In this document: one piece after another, positions 1 to 9,357 of the stretch
How positions within the stretch are numbered: position 1 is the stretch's first letter
Layout: every line of letters starts with the position of its first letter
Assembly (NCBI GenBank): GCA_019749805.1
Contig: JAIEPH010000027.1
Span: forward strand, 62,001 to 126,000
Direction of reading: 5' to 3'
From: Mycobacteriaceae bacterium
GTDB lineage: Bacteria > Actinomycetota > Actinomycetes > Mycobacteriales > Mycobacteriaceae
Length of the DNA: 64,000 nucleotides
The notes under the pieces: model-generated
Told to the model about the DNA's origin: nothing
Seen by the model: the letters and a program-made list of their open reading frames with translations, nothing else
Database searches by the model: none
Program-made: the position numbers and the translations under genes

Positions 1-1341
1 CAGCGCGGCGACGTCGGGCTCGCGATCGACGTTGACGATGTCCCAGGCCCGTTTCAGCCGGACCTCCGCTTCGGCGCCCCGTCCGCGCAGGATCGCCAGG
101 TATGCCAGCACGGCGTTCCGAAACGGCGTCTCCCGCAGGCTCTCGACCACCGGCACCTTCGCCGCCGCTGCCACGCAGTCCCCGGCCGCGATCAGTGCGT
201 CGACCGAGCGGGTGAGCCGTTCGTCCCGTACCAGCGGATCGGCCGTGAGCCGCGCGGCATCTCGGAACAAGGTCGCCGCCTGGGCCCATGCGCCTTGCGC
301 GCCTCGCTCATGCGCCAATCGCGCGACGTCTTCGGCGAGTTCACGATCGGGGGTCGGCGTCGCGGAAACCAGATGCCCGAGGCGTCGCACCGGATCCGTC
401 ACGATATCCGCGGCCCGCCGGTGCGCCTCGGCCCCGGCGCGCACGCCCATCAGGTCGAGCACCGCCACCCGGGTCGCGGGATTGCGCAGGCGCGGTTCGA
501 ACGCCGTCGCCGAGACGACGAGGCCCGTGGTCATCGCCGAGTCAAGAGCCGCCAAGATGTCCGCCACGCCTGCGAGCGCGGCGGCTTCGGCCAGGGATCC
601 CTCGATGCCGAGAATCGCCAGCGCTTCGACCAGCGTGCGGCCCTCGGGCACACAACCCGTCAGCACCGCCTCCACGTGCGCACGAATATGGCTCGGTGCG
701 GGCAGCGCCGCGTCAGGCTCGGACCACACCGTGTCGGGCACCTCGTCGAGCAGAGCGAGAACATCACGCGGATTCCCCTCGGTGTGTCTGGTCAGCACGC
801 CGACCATCGACTGGTGCAACGTGTGACCGCGCGACGCCGCAAGCGCGGCGACGGTCGGCTCGGGCAACCCGGTGAGGCGAAGCTCCTCGGTGGCGAGGTC
901 GGTCAGCGAAGGCGTCGTCGCGGACAGGGCGAGCACCGCCAGCACGGGCAGATCACGCTGGTGTCTAATCATGGTCGAGATTGCCTGCAGCGAAAGCGAA
1001 TCCGTTAGTTCCGCGTCATCGATGGCAAGCAACACGGGTCCTCGACCACGCAGTCGGTCGACGAGCTCGGCCGCCGCCTCGACCGGATCGTCGGCGGGAA
1101 CGTCCTGCGTCAGTTGGGCGAGCACGCCGCCGGGAAGGTCAGTCTCCCATGCGGTGGCGCGTGCCCGCAGCGCGGTTTCGGTGTCGGCCACCAACGTCCG
1201 CAACAGCGTGGTCTTGCCGATGCCGGGGGGACCGATGAGGGCCGTCACCGCGGCGCCGTGGTCGACTGTGTTGCGCAGTCGCTCTACCAGAACGCTCAGT
1301 TCGACGTCACGGCCGACACATCCGGCGGGGCCGTTGGGCAC
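1..1341 (-). CDS. LuxR/LAL-type AAA ATPase transcriptional regulator, N-terminal 447 residues
   Basis: The gene runs off the left edge; 447 codons are visible, starting with GTG at 1341. The N-terminus has the VGRD-x-EL signature of large ATP-binding LuxR regulators, then a Walker A motif (GPPGIGKTT, about residues 34-42) and a Walker B-like LLAIDDAE. An alanine/leucine-rich helical region follows, typical of the TPR-like middle of this family. The LuxR helix-turn-helix expected at the C-terminus would lie outside the window. The gene follows the benzoate operon on the same strand after about 58 bp, but a TAGGAT hexamer six bases before the GTG suggests its own leaderless promoter. It could regulate the ben genes or be an unrelated neighbour; the sequence does not decide this. 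The family call is firm, the target unknown. Confidence 0.85.
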   Translation of the reverse strand, partial: MPNGPAGCVGRDVELSVLVERLRNTVDHGAAVTALIGPPGIGKTTLLRTLVADTETALRARATAWETDLPGGVLAQLTQDVPADDPVEAAAELVDRLRGRGPVLLAIDDAELTDSLSLQAISTMIRHQRDLPVLAVLALSATTPSLTDLATEELRLTGLPEPTVAALAASRGHTLHQSMVGVLTRHTEGNPRDVLALLDEVPDTVWSEPDAALPAPSHIRAHVEAVLTGCVPEGRTLVEALAILGIEGSLAEAAALAGVADILAALDSAMTTGLVVSATAFEPRLRNPATRVAVLDLMGVRAGAEAHRRAADIVTDPVRRLGHLVSATPTPDRELAEDVARLAHERGAQGAWAQAATLFRDAARLTADPLVRDERLTRSVDALIAAGDCVAAAAKVPVVESLRETPFRNAVLAYLAILRGRGAEAEVRLKRAWDIVNVDREPDVAAL

Positions 1342-1353
1342 CGTCCCATCCTA
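1341..1353 (-). promoter_or_regulatory. Predicted leaderless promoter of the LAL regulator
   Basis: The -10-like hexamer TAGGAT (1353-1348) ends six bases before the GTG at 1341. That spacing puts transcription start at the start codon. No clear -35 was identified. Confidence 0.5.
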
Positions 1354-1399
1354 GGAGGGTCCGGTGCGCCCCGGCCTGCAATCGCTGACCTGCAATCGA

Positions 1400-4030
1400 T
1401 CAGCCGAGGTCGCCGCCGGCCACGGGCAACACCGTCCCGGTGATGTAGGTGGCTTCATCGGAGGCCAGGAAACAGATCGCGGCCGCCTGCTCGTCGAGGC
1501 TGCCGTAGCGCTTCATCAACGATGAAGCGACCGTCTGCTCGATGTGCGCGTCGAACCACTCACGATCGATGTCGTTGCGCTGCGGTGGTGTTCCCCGAGA
1601 GATCCGCCGGGGTGGCGCCTCGGTGCCGCCGGGCGCAGTGGCCACCACGCGGATGCCGTCGGGCGCATACTCCATGGCCAACGACGCGGTGATGGCGTTG
1701 ATGCCGCCCTTGGCCGCCGAGTAGGGAATTCGGTGGATGCCCCGAGTCGCCGCCGACGACACGTTCACGATCACACCCTGCCCGCGCTCGACCATGCCCG
1801 GCAGCGCCGCCCGGCAGGCGTACAGCGTCGTCATGAGCGAGCGGTCGATCTCGGCTCGGATCTCGCTGTCGGTGAACTGGGTGAACGGCTTGAAATTGAT
1901 CGCCCCGCCGACGTTGTTGATCAGCACGTCGATGCGGCCGCACGCCGAAACCGCCTGCTGCATTGCCGATTCGGCGCCGGAAAAGCTCTCCAGATCGGCG
2001 GTGACGGCGACCGCGCAGGTACCACCGCCTTCGAGTTCGTCGGCGAGTTCCTTCACCAACTCGGCACGATCCACCAGCACGACGGTGCCGCCCTCGGCGT
2101 GGATCCGGCGGGCCGTCTGCGCGCCGATACCCTGCGCCGCGCCCGTGATCACCACCACCTTGCCCGCGAACCGGCCCGGTGTGACGAACTGTGGTCGCAC
2201 GGCTTGCGCGGCATCCGACATCGCCCGCCGCATGGTCTGCTTGGAGCATTCGGCGTGTGCCGTGATCAGCGAGCGTGCTGCGGTGCGGTCACCGGATTCG
2301 AAGGCCGCGACGATGCCCACGTGGTCTTGCGCGCACAGCGGATGACACCAGGTGGCGTTGCGCAGCACCTCACTCATCCGGCCCTTGACGTCGAGTGCCT
2401 GATAGGCCTGCAGCAGATGGTCGTTGCCGGTCAGCGTGAACAGGTAGTCGTGAAACGCTGCGTTGGCCTCGGTGTATTGGACCGCGTCGACGAACCGATC
2501 GCCGTCGACATAGGGCAGCGTGGCCTCGGCGAGCAGTCGATAGCCGGCCAACTGTTGGCTGTTCAAGCGCCCGAGGGTGAGCTCAAGTGCGCCGAGTTCC
2601 AGCGCCTGCCGCGCCTCGAACAGCGCGTCGGAGGCATGCACGGCGGGATGCTCCTCGCCGATCTGATAGCCGTCCGTCGCCACGACCGGCTGCTCTGTGG
2701 GAGCCACCTCGTCCCGACCGAACAGGTTTTGTCCCGCGAGCTGCCTTGCGCCGCTGGATATCAGCGCGCCGTCGTCAACGTCCAGAGCGACGGGGGCGCC
2801 GGTCGCCACAGCCGGGGCCATGAGCTGTCCGGCGATCGAGCGGACCGACGCAGCGTCGTCGAGGGCGGCCATGACAGACCCGTGCGCGGCGATGTCGGCC
2901 TGCGGGAGCACTGTGCTACCGGCGATGCCGCGGGCATCGTCGGACACCAGCAGCTCGGCAACGTTGTGCGGTGGCGTCACTGGATCGGGCGCCACCGCGG
3001 CAACGGCAGCCAGCGCGAACTTCTCGTAGTAGAAGCCCGTCGGTTCGATGTCTCCCTGCTTCATATGGGTGCGCACGGCCTCCACCATCGGCGGCGGCCC
3101 GCACAAATATACGGCGACGTCGCCGCCGTAGAACTGCGCCGGAGTCATCAGGCTGGTCACATAGCCCTTGTTCACCGCAGCCGATGCGGCATCGGCCACG
3201 CAGTGGTCCCAGGTGAATCCGGGCAGCACCGCGGCGACGTCCTCGATCTCGTCGACCGCGACCAGATCCTCGTCGGTGCTGACGCCGTAGATCAAGTGGG
3301 CTGCGCGCCGACTGCCCGCGTCACGCATCGCGCGCAGCATCGACAGCACCGGCGCGAGTCCGGTCCCACCGGCCAGCAGCAACACCGGGCGATCGGTGTC
3401 CCTGAGGAAGAACGACCCGTTGGGCCCGGTGAAGGACAGCGTGTCGCCGACACGCGCGCGGTCGGCCAAGTACTCCGACATGGCGCCGCCTGGCGTCAGC
3501 TTCACGAGGAACGAGAGCTGCTCGTCGTGCGGGGCGTTGGCGAACGAGTACGACCGGGTCTGATCGGTTCCCGGCACCGCGATATTGACGTACTGCCCTG
3601 GCAGGAAACTCAATTCGGCGCGGTTGGGAATGTCGACACCGACCGCCACCGTGGTGGCCGACAGCCGGTCCAGTCGGGCGACGGTGCCGGTGTAGGTGGC
3701 CGCCTGCGTCTTGGCGGTTTCGGAAGTAGCCGCGATCTGCAGCACCAGATCCGAGCGTGGCTTCATGCTGCACGGCAACACGTAGCCGGCGGCAGCTTCG
3801 TCCGGCTCCAGCGCATCGTCGAGGTAAGTGCCGCCGTCGTAACTGCCCGACTCACACAACGCCTTACAGGTACCGCAGGCGCCATCGCGGCAGTCCAGCG
3901 GGATGTTGATCCGCTGACGGTAGGAGGCGTCGGCGACGGTCTGGTCGTCGCGGCAGGTGATGAACCGGGTGACGCCGTCCTCGAAGGACAGGGCCACTCG
4001 GTGGGTGGCGGTTTCTGTGGTGACGGTCAT
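1400..4030 (-). CDS. benC-benD: Fused benzoate dioxygenase reductase (BenC), FCD domain and benzoate diol dehydrogenase (BenD)
   Basis: A single 876-residue protein joins three modules. Residues 1-338 form a BenC-type reductase: a plant-type 2Fe-2S ferredoxin domain (Cys47, 52, 55, 87), an FAD domain (RSYS, 159-162) and an NAD domain (GGTG about 221, CGPPPM about 310). Residues about 463-604 match the FCD effector domain of GntR regulators, with conserved FH, QDH and AH positions but no winged helix. Residues about 622-876 are a short-chain dehydrogenase (GAAQGIG 630-636, Tyr770, Lys774), the expected BenD step that oxidises the benzoate cis-diol to catechol. The start at 4030 is chosen because it lies 7 bases after the benB stop with a GAGGAC site; an in-frame start at 4063 would overlap benB. 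The reductase and dehydrogenase roles follow from family and operon; the role of the FCD module is unknown. Confidence 0.9.
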   Translation of the reverse strand: MTVTTETATHRVALSFEDGVTRFITCRDDQTVADASYRQRINIPLDCRDGACGTCKALCESGSYDGGTYLDDALEPDEAAAGYVLPCSMKPRSDLVLQIAATSETAKTQAATYTGTVARLDRLSATTVAVGVDIPNRAELSFLPGQYVNIAVPGTDQTRSYSFANAPHDEQLSFLVKLTPGGAMSEYLADRARVGDTLSFTGPNGSFFLRDTDRPVLLLAGGTGLAPVLSMLRAMRDAGSRRAAHLIYGVSTDEDLVAVDEIEDVAAVLPGFTWDHCVADAASAAVNKGYVTSLMTPAQFYGGDVAVYLCGPPPMVEAVRTHMKQGDIEPTGFYYEKFALAAVAAVAPDPVTPPHNVAELLVSDDARGIAGSTVLPQADIAAHGSVMAALDDAASVRSIAGQLMAPAVATGAPVALDVDDGALISSGARQLAGQNLFGRDEVAPTEQPVVATDGYQIGEEHPAVHASDALFEARQALELGALELTLGRLNSQQLAGYRLLAEATLPYVDGDRFVDAVQYTEANAAFHDYLFTLTGNDHLLQAYQALDVKGRMSEVLRNATWCHPLCAQDHVGIVAAFESGDRTAARSLITAHAECSKQTMRRAMSDAAQAVRPQFVTPGRFAGKVVVITGAAQGIGAQTARRIHAEGGTVVLVDRAELVKELADELEGGGTCAVAVTADLESFSGAESAMQQAVSACGRIDVLINNVGGAINFKPFTQFTDSEIRAEIDRSLMTTLYACRAALPGMVERGQGVIVNVSSAATRGIHRIPYSAAKGGINAITASLAMEYAPDGIRVVATAPGGTEAPPRRISRGTPPQRNDIDREWFDAHIEQTVASSLMKRYGSLDEQAAAICFLASDEATYITGTVLPVAGGDLG

Positions 4031-4037
4031 GGTGTCC

Positions 4038-4553
4038 TCAGAAGTGGTAGACGTCCACCACATGGTGGATGTAATCGTTCTTGAGTACGACGGTCTTGCG
4101 CCGGATCAAAGGCTGCTCGCCGCTGAAATCGATGGTGTAGAAGGAGGTTCCGTAGTACGGATCGATCGTCTGATAGCGGAAGTACATGGTGTGCCAGTTG
4201 AACCGGACGTCCACCAGGTCGCCGCGCCGTTCGATGACCTCGACGTTGCTGATGTTGTGGCTGGTACGCGGCTCCGGGATCGACGTCGCCGACGAGCGCT
4301 CGGTGCGGATCCGGAACACCCGGTCCTCCAGACCGCCCTTGTTCGGGTAGTAGATCAGCGAGATGTCGCGCTGCGGGTCTTCGACAAGGTTGTCGTCGTC
4401 GCCCCAGGATGGCATCCAGTACACGACGTCGTCTGCGTAGCACTGCAGCCACTTCTCGAACTCTCGGTCATCCAGGTAGCGGGCCTCACGGTAGAGGAAC
4501 TGCTCGATCATGTTCTGGGTGATCAATGTCGTTGAGCTCTCGACTGTCGTCAC
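4038..4553 (-). CDS. benB: Benzoate 1,2-dioxygenase, small (beta) subunit
   Basis: The 171-residue protein has the length and the cystatin-like (NTF2 fold) character of ring-hydroxylating dioxygenase beta subunits, which are structural partners of the catalytic alpha subunit. Recognisable stretches include an N-terminal helix with REARYLDDREFEKWL and a C-terminal strand ending VVLKNDYIHHVVDVYHF. It begins with GTG one base after the benA stop, with a GAGGAG site inside the end of benA, so the two subunits are translationally coupled. The assignment to benzoate rather than another aromatic acid rests on the benA-benB-benC-benD order and the adjacent catechol genes. Confidence 0.93.
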   Translation of the reverse strand: MTTVESSTTLITQNMIEQFLYREARYLDDREFEKWLQCYADDVVYWMPSWGDDDNLVEDPQRDISLIYYPNKGGLEDRVFRIRTERSSATSIPEPRTSHNISNVEVIERRGDLVDVRFNWHTMYFRYQTIDPYYGTSFYTIDFSGEQPLIRRKTVVLKNDYIHHVVDVYHF

Positions 4554-4554
4554 G

Positions 4555-5907
4555 TCAGCGCTCCTCTCGGGCGAGTGCCTCTTGCATGGTCGTCAGCCAG
4601 TAGCCGTGCTGGACGGGGTACAGTCCCTCGTCCTCGTTCTTCACTCCGGCGGATATGACGCCGTCCATGCCGAGCGACCGGGCGAGGGCATCGGGTCCGG
4701 TCAGCCAATGCTGCGCGCCGCGACTCATGTCATTCCACGGTGCGGCCTGCGCCTGATAGGTCAGTTGACAGGACCTGAACTCCTCGAGGTCGTCGGGGGT
4801 GGCCATGCCGGAGGCATTGAAGAAGTCCTCGTACTGGCGGATCCGGTGGGCCCGCGCCGTGTCGCTCTCACCCTTCGGCGCGATGCAGTAGATGGTCACC
4901 TCGGTCTTGTTCGGTGCGATAGGCCGGAAGTGGCGGATTTGGGTCGAGAACTGGTCCATCACATACACATTCGGGTACAGGCACAGGTTTCGGGAGCCCT
5001 TGACCATGAAGTCGCCCTTGGTCTCGCCGTAGGTCTGCTTCAGTCCGTCGAGCTTGTCCCACAGCGGGCGATCCTGCGGGTTGGCGGCCCAGGTCCACAG
5101 GCACAGGTGGCCGTGCGGAAACGACCAGTAGCCGCCGCCGGACTTACCCCAGCTACCCGCGTCCAGCGCCTTGGTGTCGTTGGTCGACTCGCCGGTGTTG
5201 CGCCGACTGGTTGTCGCCGCATAGTTCCAGTGCGTGGCGGTGACGTGGTAGCCGTCGGCGCCGTTCTCCGCTTGCACCTTCCAGTTGCCGTCAAACGTGT
5301 AGGTCGAAGATCCGCGCAGCACCTCCAATCCATCTGGCGACTGATCGACCAGCATGTCGATCACCTTCGTTGCGTCGCCCAGATGTTCGGCCAGTGGCAG
5401 GACATCGGCGTTGAGACTGCCGAACAGAAATCCGCGGTACCCCTCGAACCGCGCGACCTTGACCATGTTGTGGCTGCCCCCGGAATTGAAGGTGTCCGGA
5501 TAGCCGGCCCCGTCGGGGTCCTTGACCTTCAGCAGGGTGCCGTCGTTGCGAAATGTCCAACCGTGGAACGGGCACGTCAGCGTCATCCGGTTGTCGGTCT
5601 TCCGGCGGCACACCATCGCGCCGCGGTGCGCGCAGGCGTTGATGAGGCAGTGCAGTTCGCCGGACTTGTCCCTGGTGATCACCACGGGCTGCCTGCCGAT
5701 GCAGGTGGTGAAGTAATCGCCGGGGTTGGCAACCTGGCTTTCGTGGGCCAGGTAGATCCAATTGCCCTCGAAGATGTGCTTGATCTCGAGTTCGAAGATG
5801 TCCTCGTCGGTGAAGATTCGCCGGTTGGTGCGATAGATGCCGGCGTCGGCGTCGTCGATGACGGCGTCGGCCAGTACGGCGGCGACGTCGGTGCTCGCTA
5901 CGGTCAT
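4555..5907 (-). CDS. benA: Benzoate 1,2-dioxygenase, large (alpha) subunit
   Basis: This 450-residue protein is the catalytic subunit of a ring-hydroxylating dioxygenase that converts benzoate to its 1,2-cis-dihydrodiol. The Rieske 2Fe-2S ligands are Cys92/His94 (CAHRG) and Cys112/His115 (CPFHGWTF). The mononuclear iron site shows the GYHVTATHW motif with His221 and His226. The start at 5907 is preferred because a GGAGGC site lies just upstream; an in-frame start 10 codons earlier lacks one. It is first in the leftward operon benA-benB-benCD and is divergent from a LysR gene, with a candidate operator between them. Confidence 0.95.
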   Translation of the reverse strand: MTVASTDVAAVLADAVIDDADAGIYRTNRRIFTDEDIFELEIKHIFEGNWIYLAHESQVANPGDYFTTCIGRQPVVITRDKSGELHCLINACAHRGAMVCRRKTDNRMTLTCPFHGWTFRNDGTLLKVKDPDGAGYPDTFNSGGSHNMVKVARFEGYRGFLFGSLNADVLPLAEHLGDATKVIDMLVDQSPDGLEVLRGSSTYTFDGNWKVQAENGADGYHVTATHWNYAATTSRRNTGESTNDTKALDAGSWGKSGGGYWSFPHGHLCLWTWAANPQDRPLWDKLDGLKQTYGETKGDFMVKGSRNLCLYPNVYVMDQFSTQIRHFRPIAPNKTEVTIYCIAPKGESDTARAHRIRQYEDFFNASGMATPDDLEEFRSCQLTYQAQAAPWNDMSRGAQHWLTGPDALARSLGMDGVISAGVKNEDEGLYPVQHGYWLTTMQEALAREER

Positions 5908-5962
5908 GAGTGCCTCCAATGTGATCCTTGACAGCACTTTGGCAGTGCGTGGCGCCGGTCAC

Positions 5963-5980
5963 ACTAGGCATATTGCTAGT
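5963..5980. promoter_or_regulatory. Candidate LysR operator between benA and the LysR gene
   Basis: ACTAG and CTAGT form perfect 5-bp inverted arms around an 8-bp AT-rich centre in the 210-bp divergent interval. The size and position suit a LysR-type T-N11-A site that could serve both directions. Binding is inferred. Confidence 0.45.
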
Positions 5981-6117
5981 CCTGAACTGGGATCTGATTG
6001 ATCGTCATTGATTATGAATGCGGCGTAAATAGGTCCTTGTTCTCGATTGATGTCGCCCTTACCGTCGAACGTGTCGGCAATCACATGCCGACGCCCATCG
6101 ACCAGGGAACGGGACCT

Positions 6118-7032
6118 ATGGAGCTGCGACACCTGCGCTACTTCGCCGCAGTGGCCGACACGTGCCACTTCGGGCGGGCGGCCGATCAGCTGCACGTCGC
6201 ACAGCCCGCCCTGTCCTACGCGATCCGGCAACTCGAGCAGGAACTCGACGTCACCCTGTTCAACCGGACCACCCGGCAGGTGACTCTCACCCCGGCAGGC
6301 GACTTCCTCAAGGCCGAGGCCGCCCGCATCCTGGCCGGCGTCGACGACGCCGAACGCGGGGTTCGACGGATCGCCGCCGGCCGCAGCGGCCTCCTACGCA
6401 TCGGGTTGACCGGAACGGCCGCCTTCTCGCATCTGCCCAGAATCGCCCGCATCCTGCGCCAGGAGCTGCCAGGGGTAGCCATGGAGATGCGGGCCGACAT
6501 GCTGACCCCGCTGCAGTGCGACCAGCTGCGGACCGGCGCGCTGGACATCGGCGTGCTGCGGCCACCTGCGGTCGGTGACGATATCGAGCTGCGCCGCATC
6601 GACGTCGAATCCCTGGTCCTCGCGGTCGCGGCCGATCACCGGCTGGCGGCCGAACCCGTCGTGTCGCTGAGCGACCTGCGCAGTGAGCCGTTCGTCGCCT
6701 ACGCCAGCCGCGAGTCCGCGGTCAACGACGCGGTGCTGCGCAGCTGCAAGATCGCCGGCTTCGTGCCGCATCGCGAACATGCCGCACCTGGGACCGCCGT
6801 GCTGCTGGCACTTGTCGCGGCCGGTTTCGGCGTGTCGGTGGTGCCGGCGTCAGTACGCGCTCTTCCTCTGCAGGGGATCGTCTTTCGTGAACTGACCGAC
6901 GGGGGAACGATCGAGCTGGCGCTGGCCCGGCGTCGCGGCGGGGACAATCCCGTCGTAGACGCCGCTTTTGACGTGCTGTCCGCGGGATTCGCGCCGGCTT
7001 TGACATTTGATGCATCCGAGGAGCTGCTGTGA
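6118..7032 (+). CDS. LysR-family regulator of benzoate/catechol genes
   Basis: The 304-residue protein starts MELRHLRYF, the usual N-terminus of LysR regulators in the CatR/BenM branch. A winged helix covers about residues 1-60 (FGRAADQLHVAQPALSYAIRQLE) and the rest is a periplasmic-binding-protein-like effector domain. The ATG at 6118 is chosen over an upstream in-frame start at 5998 because it gives the canonical N-terminus and follows an AGGGAA stretch. The gene is divergent from benA and overlaps catB by 4 bp, so it probably controls both arms of the pathway. By family precedent the inducer would be benzoate or cis,cis-muconate; the sequence cannot show which. Confidence 0.9.
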   Translation: MELRHLRYFAAVADTCHFGRAADQLHVAQPALSYAIRQLEQELDVTLFNRTTRQVTLTPAGDFLKAEAARILAGVDDAERGVRRIAAGRSGLLRIGLTGTAAFSHLPRIARILRQELPGVAMEMRADMLTPLQCDQLRTGALDIGVLRPPAVGDDIELRRIDVESLVLAVAADHRLAAEPVVSLSDLRSEPFVAYASRESAVNDAVLRSCKIAGFVPHREHAAPGTAVLLALVAAGFGVSVVPASVRALPLQGIVFRELTDGGTIELALARRRGGDNPVVDAAFDVLSAGFAPALTFDASEELL

Positions 7033-8135
7033 AAATCACTGCCGTTGAAGCGATTCCGTTCGCCATCCCCTACGTCAAGCCGCTGCAGTTCGCCTCCGGA
7101 GAGGTCCACACCGCCAGCCACGTCGTGGTCCGCGTGCACACCGACGACGGTGTGGTCGGCATCGCGGAGGCTCCCCCACGACCGTTCACATACGGCGAGA
7201 CGCAGACCGGAATCGTCGCGGTGATCCAGCAACTGTTCGCACCCGCTCTGGTCGGACTGACGCTGACCGAACGCGAGGTGGCGACCTCCCGGATGAACCG
7301 CACCGTCGGCAACCCGACCGCGAAAGCGGCTGTCGACATGGCGATCTGGGACGCGCTGGGGCGCACACTCGAACTTCCCGTCACCGGCATGCTCGGCGGC
7401 TACACCGACCGCATGCGCGTGAGCCACATGCTCGGCTTCGACGAGCCCGCCGCCATGGTCGCGGAGGCTGAGAGGATGCGTGACACCTACGGCATCACCA
7501 CGTTCAAGGTGAAGGTGGGCCGCAGGCCGGTGACCCGGGACACAGCGGTGGTGCGAGCGCTGCGCGAGCGTTTCGGCAACGCGGTCGACCTGTATGTGGA
7601 TGGTAACCGCGGCTGGACAGCCGCGGAGTCGCTGCGCGCCATGCGCGAAATGTCAGACCTGGACCTGCTTTTCGCCGAAGAGCTGTGCCCGGCCGATGAT
7701 GTGCTGGGACGCCGCTGGCTGGTCGAGCGGCTCGACGTACCGTTCATCGCCGACGAGTCCGTACCGACACCAGCCGACGTCACGCGCGAGGTTCTCGGAA
7801 AGTCGGCCACCGCCGTCAGCATCAAGACCGCACGCACGGGTTTCACTACCTCCCGACGTGTCCATCACCTCGCGGAGGGCCTTGGGCTCGAGGTCGTGAT
7901 GGGCAATCAGATCGACGGCCAACTCGGCAGCGCCTGTTCAGTCGCCTTCGGCGCCGCCTACGAACTGACGTCACGACGGGCGGGGGAGCTCTCCAACTTC
8001 CTCGACATGTCCGACGATCTGCTCACCGAGCAGTTGCGCATCCGAGACGGCGTGTTGCGGGTGCCGCCCGGCGTCGGCCTCGGCGTCGACATCGATCCGG
8101 ACAAGCTCGCCCGCTATCGCACCGACGAGCACTGA
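7029..8135 (+). CDS. catB: Muconate cycloisomerase
   Basis: The 368-residue enolase-superfamily enzyme converts cis,cis-muconate to muconolactone. The N-terminal capping domain is followed by the barrel with the catalytic KxK (FKVKVG), the metal ligands in VDGN, AEE and ADES, and the second catalytic lysine in SIKTAR. It starts with GTG at 7029, overlapping the LysR stop codon by 4 bp, which indicates translational coupling. CatA and CatC, the enzymes before and after it in the pathway, are encoded directly downstream. Chloromuconate cycloisomerases look alike, but the benzoate context favours CatB. Confidence 0.93.
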   Translation: MKITAVEAIPFAIPYVKPLQFASGEVHTASHVVVRVHTDDGVVGIAEAPPRPFTYGETQTGIVAVIQQLFAPALVGLTLTEREVATSRMNRTVGNPTAKAAVDMAIWDALGRTLELPVTGMLGGYTDRMRVSHMLGFDEPAAMVAEAERMRDTYGITTFKVKVGRRPVTRDTAVVRALRERFGNAVDLYVDGNRGWTAAESLRAMREMSDLDLLFAEELCPADDVLGRRWLVERLDVPFIADESVPTPADVTREVLGKSATAVSIKTARTGFTTSRRVHHLAEGLGLEVVMGNQIDGQLGSACSVAFGAAYELTSRRAGELSNFLDMSDDLLTEQLRIRDGVLRVPPGVGLGVDIDPDKLARYRTDEH

Positions 8136-8189
8136 ACCACCCGCGGGGGCCCCGCGGACATCAACAATCACCAGAGAAGAGAGATCGAT

Positions 8190-9056
8190 ATGACCACCAT
8201 CGAACAGCCCACCGAGGTCGCGACCGCCTCCGCCTCCGGTGCATCGGCAACCGAACGGTTCCACACCGACAAATCGCCGTATGCGGCCGTCACGGACACG
8301 CCGGCCGAACGGGTGAACCTGTTGGCCCGAGAGGTTCTCGACGCCGTGCACGCCACGATCCGCCGCCACCGAGTGAGCTACGACGAGTACAACGCCCTCA
8401 AGGCGTGGCTGATCGGCGTCGGCGCCGACGGTGAGTGGCCGTTGTTTCTCGACGTCTGGGTGGAGCACGTCATCGAAGACGTTGCGACCGATCATCGCGC
8501 GGGCAACAAGGGCAGCATCGAGGGTCCCTACTATGTGCCCGATTCCCCAGACCTCGGCGCCAGGGGCACCCTGCCGATGCGCGACGGCGAAGCCGGCACA
8601 CCGCTGGTGTGGCGGGGCCGGATCACCGACACCAACGGTGCGCCGCTGTCCGGCAAGGTCGAACTCTGGCACGCCGACGCCGACGGCTTCTACTCGCAGT
8701 TCGCACCAGGCATTCCCCAGTGGAATCTGCGGGGCAGCTTCAGCACCGGCCCCGACGGGGTCTTCGAGATACACACCATTCGTCCTGCGCCCTACATGAT
8801 TCCGACCGATGGATCGTGTGGAAAGCTCATCGCCGCGGCCGGCTGGCACGCGTGGCGTCCCGCGCACCTGCACGTGAAGGTGTCGGCGGTGGGCCACGAG
8901 CAGCTGACCGCACAGCTCTACTTCCCGGGTGACGAGCACAACGACGACGACATCGCCGGCGCCGTCAAGCCCGAGCTGATCCTCGACCCGGTGCCGCAAC
9001 CGGACGGCTCCCAGGAGGTCACCTACGACTTCGCGCTCGATCCCGAGCGGAGCTGA
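8190..9056 (+). CDS. catA: Catechol 1,2-dioxygenase (intradiol)
   Basis: This 288-residue non-haem Fe(III) enzyme cleaves catechol to cis,cis-muconate. The four iron ligands are recognisable: Tyr in EGPYY, Tyr in DGFYSQF, and two His in PAHLHVKV. An N-terminal helical dimer domain precedes the catalytic beta-sandwich. The ATG has a purine-rich AGAAGAGAGA ribosome-binding region. It lies 54 bp after catB and one base before catC, in the order catB-catA-catC. Confidence 0.95.
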   Translation: MTTIEQPTEVATASASGASATERFHTDKSPYAAVTDTPAERVNLLAREVLDAVHATIRRHRVSYDEYNALKAWLIGVGADGEWPLFLDVWVEHVIEDVATDHRAGNKGSIEGPYYVPDSPDLGARGTLPMRDGEAGTPLVWRGRITDTNGAPLSGKVELWHADADGFYSQFAPGIPQWNLRGSFSTGPDGVFEIHTIRPAPYMIPTDGSCGKLIAAAGWHAWRPAHLHVKVSAVGHEQLTAQLYFPGDEHNDDDIAGAVKPELILDPVPQPDGSQEVTYDFALDPERS

Positions 9057-9057
9057 C

Positions 9058-9345
9058 GTGCTGTTCCACGTACGCATGGACGTCAACCTGCCGGCGCATC
9101 TGGACCAGCAGACGACTTCACAGCTGGTCGCCAGGGAGAAGGCGTACTCGCAGGAGTTACAGCACCGGGGCAAATGGCCGCACATCTGGCGAATCGTCGG
9201 TGAATACGCCAACTACTCGATCTTCGACGTCGAGTCGAATGACGAACTGCATCAGATTCTTTCAGCGCTTCCACTGTTCCCCTACATGGACATCAAGGTC
9301 ACGCCGCTGGCGGTGCACCCCTCCGACGTGAACGCACGCGGCTAA
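9058..9345 (+). CDS. catC: Muconolactone delta-isomerase
   Basis: The 95-residue protein has the usual length of CatC and opens with MLFHVRMDV, typical of the family. A conserved HRGKWPHIWRIVGEYANYSIFDV stretch holds the active-site region. The enzyme isomerises muconolactone to the beta-ketoadipate enol-lactone. It begins with GTG one base after the catA stop, so it is coupled to catA. No catD hydrolase follows within the window. Confidence 0.95.
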   Translation: MLFHVRMDVNLPAHLDQQTTSQLVAREKAYSQELQHRGKWPHIWRIVGEYANYSIFDVESNDELHQILSALPLFPYMDIKVTPLAVHPSDVNARG

Positions 9346-9357
9346 CGTGGTCAGATG
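9343..9357 (+). promoter_or_regulatory. Predicted leaderless promoter of the DODA-type dioxygenase
   Basis: TAACGT (9343-9348) contains the TAA stop of catC and ends six bases before the ATG at 9355. The downstream gene may therefore be transcribed independently of the cat operon. Confidence 0.45.

Noticed and set aside
1544..4084. 846-codon open frame on the plus strand opposite benCD
   Set aside because: It is exactly antisense to a gene with clear domains. Long antisense frames are common in GC-rich DNA; this one is rich in His, Arg and Gly with no motif.
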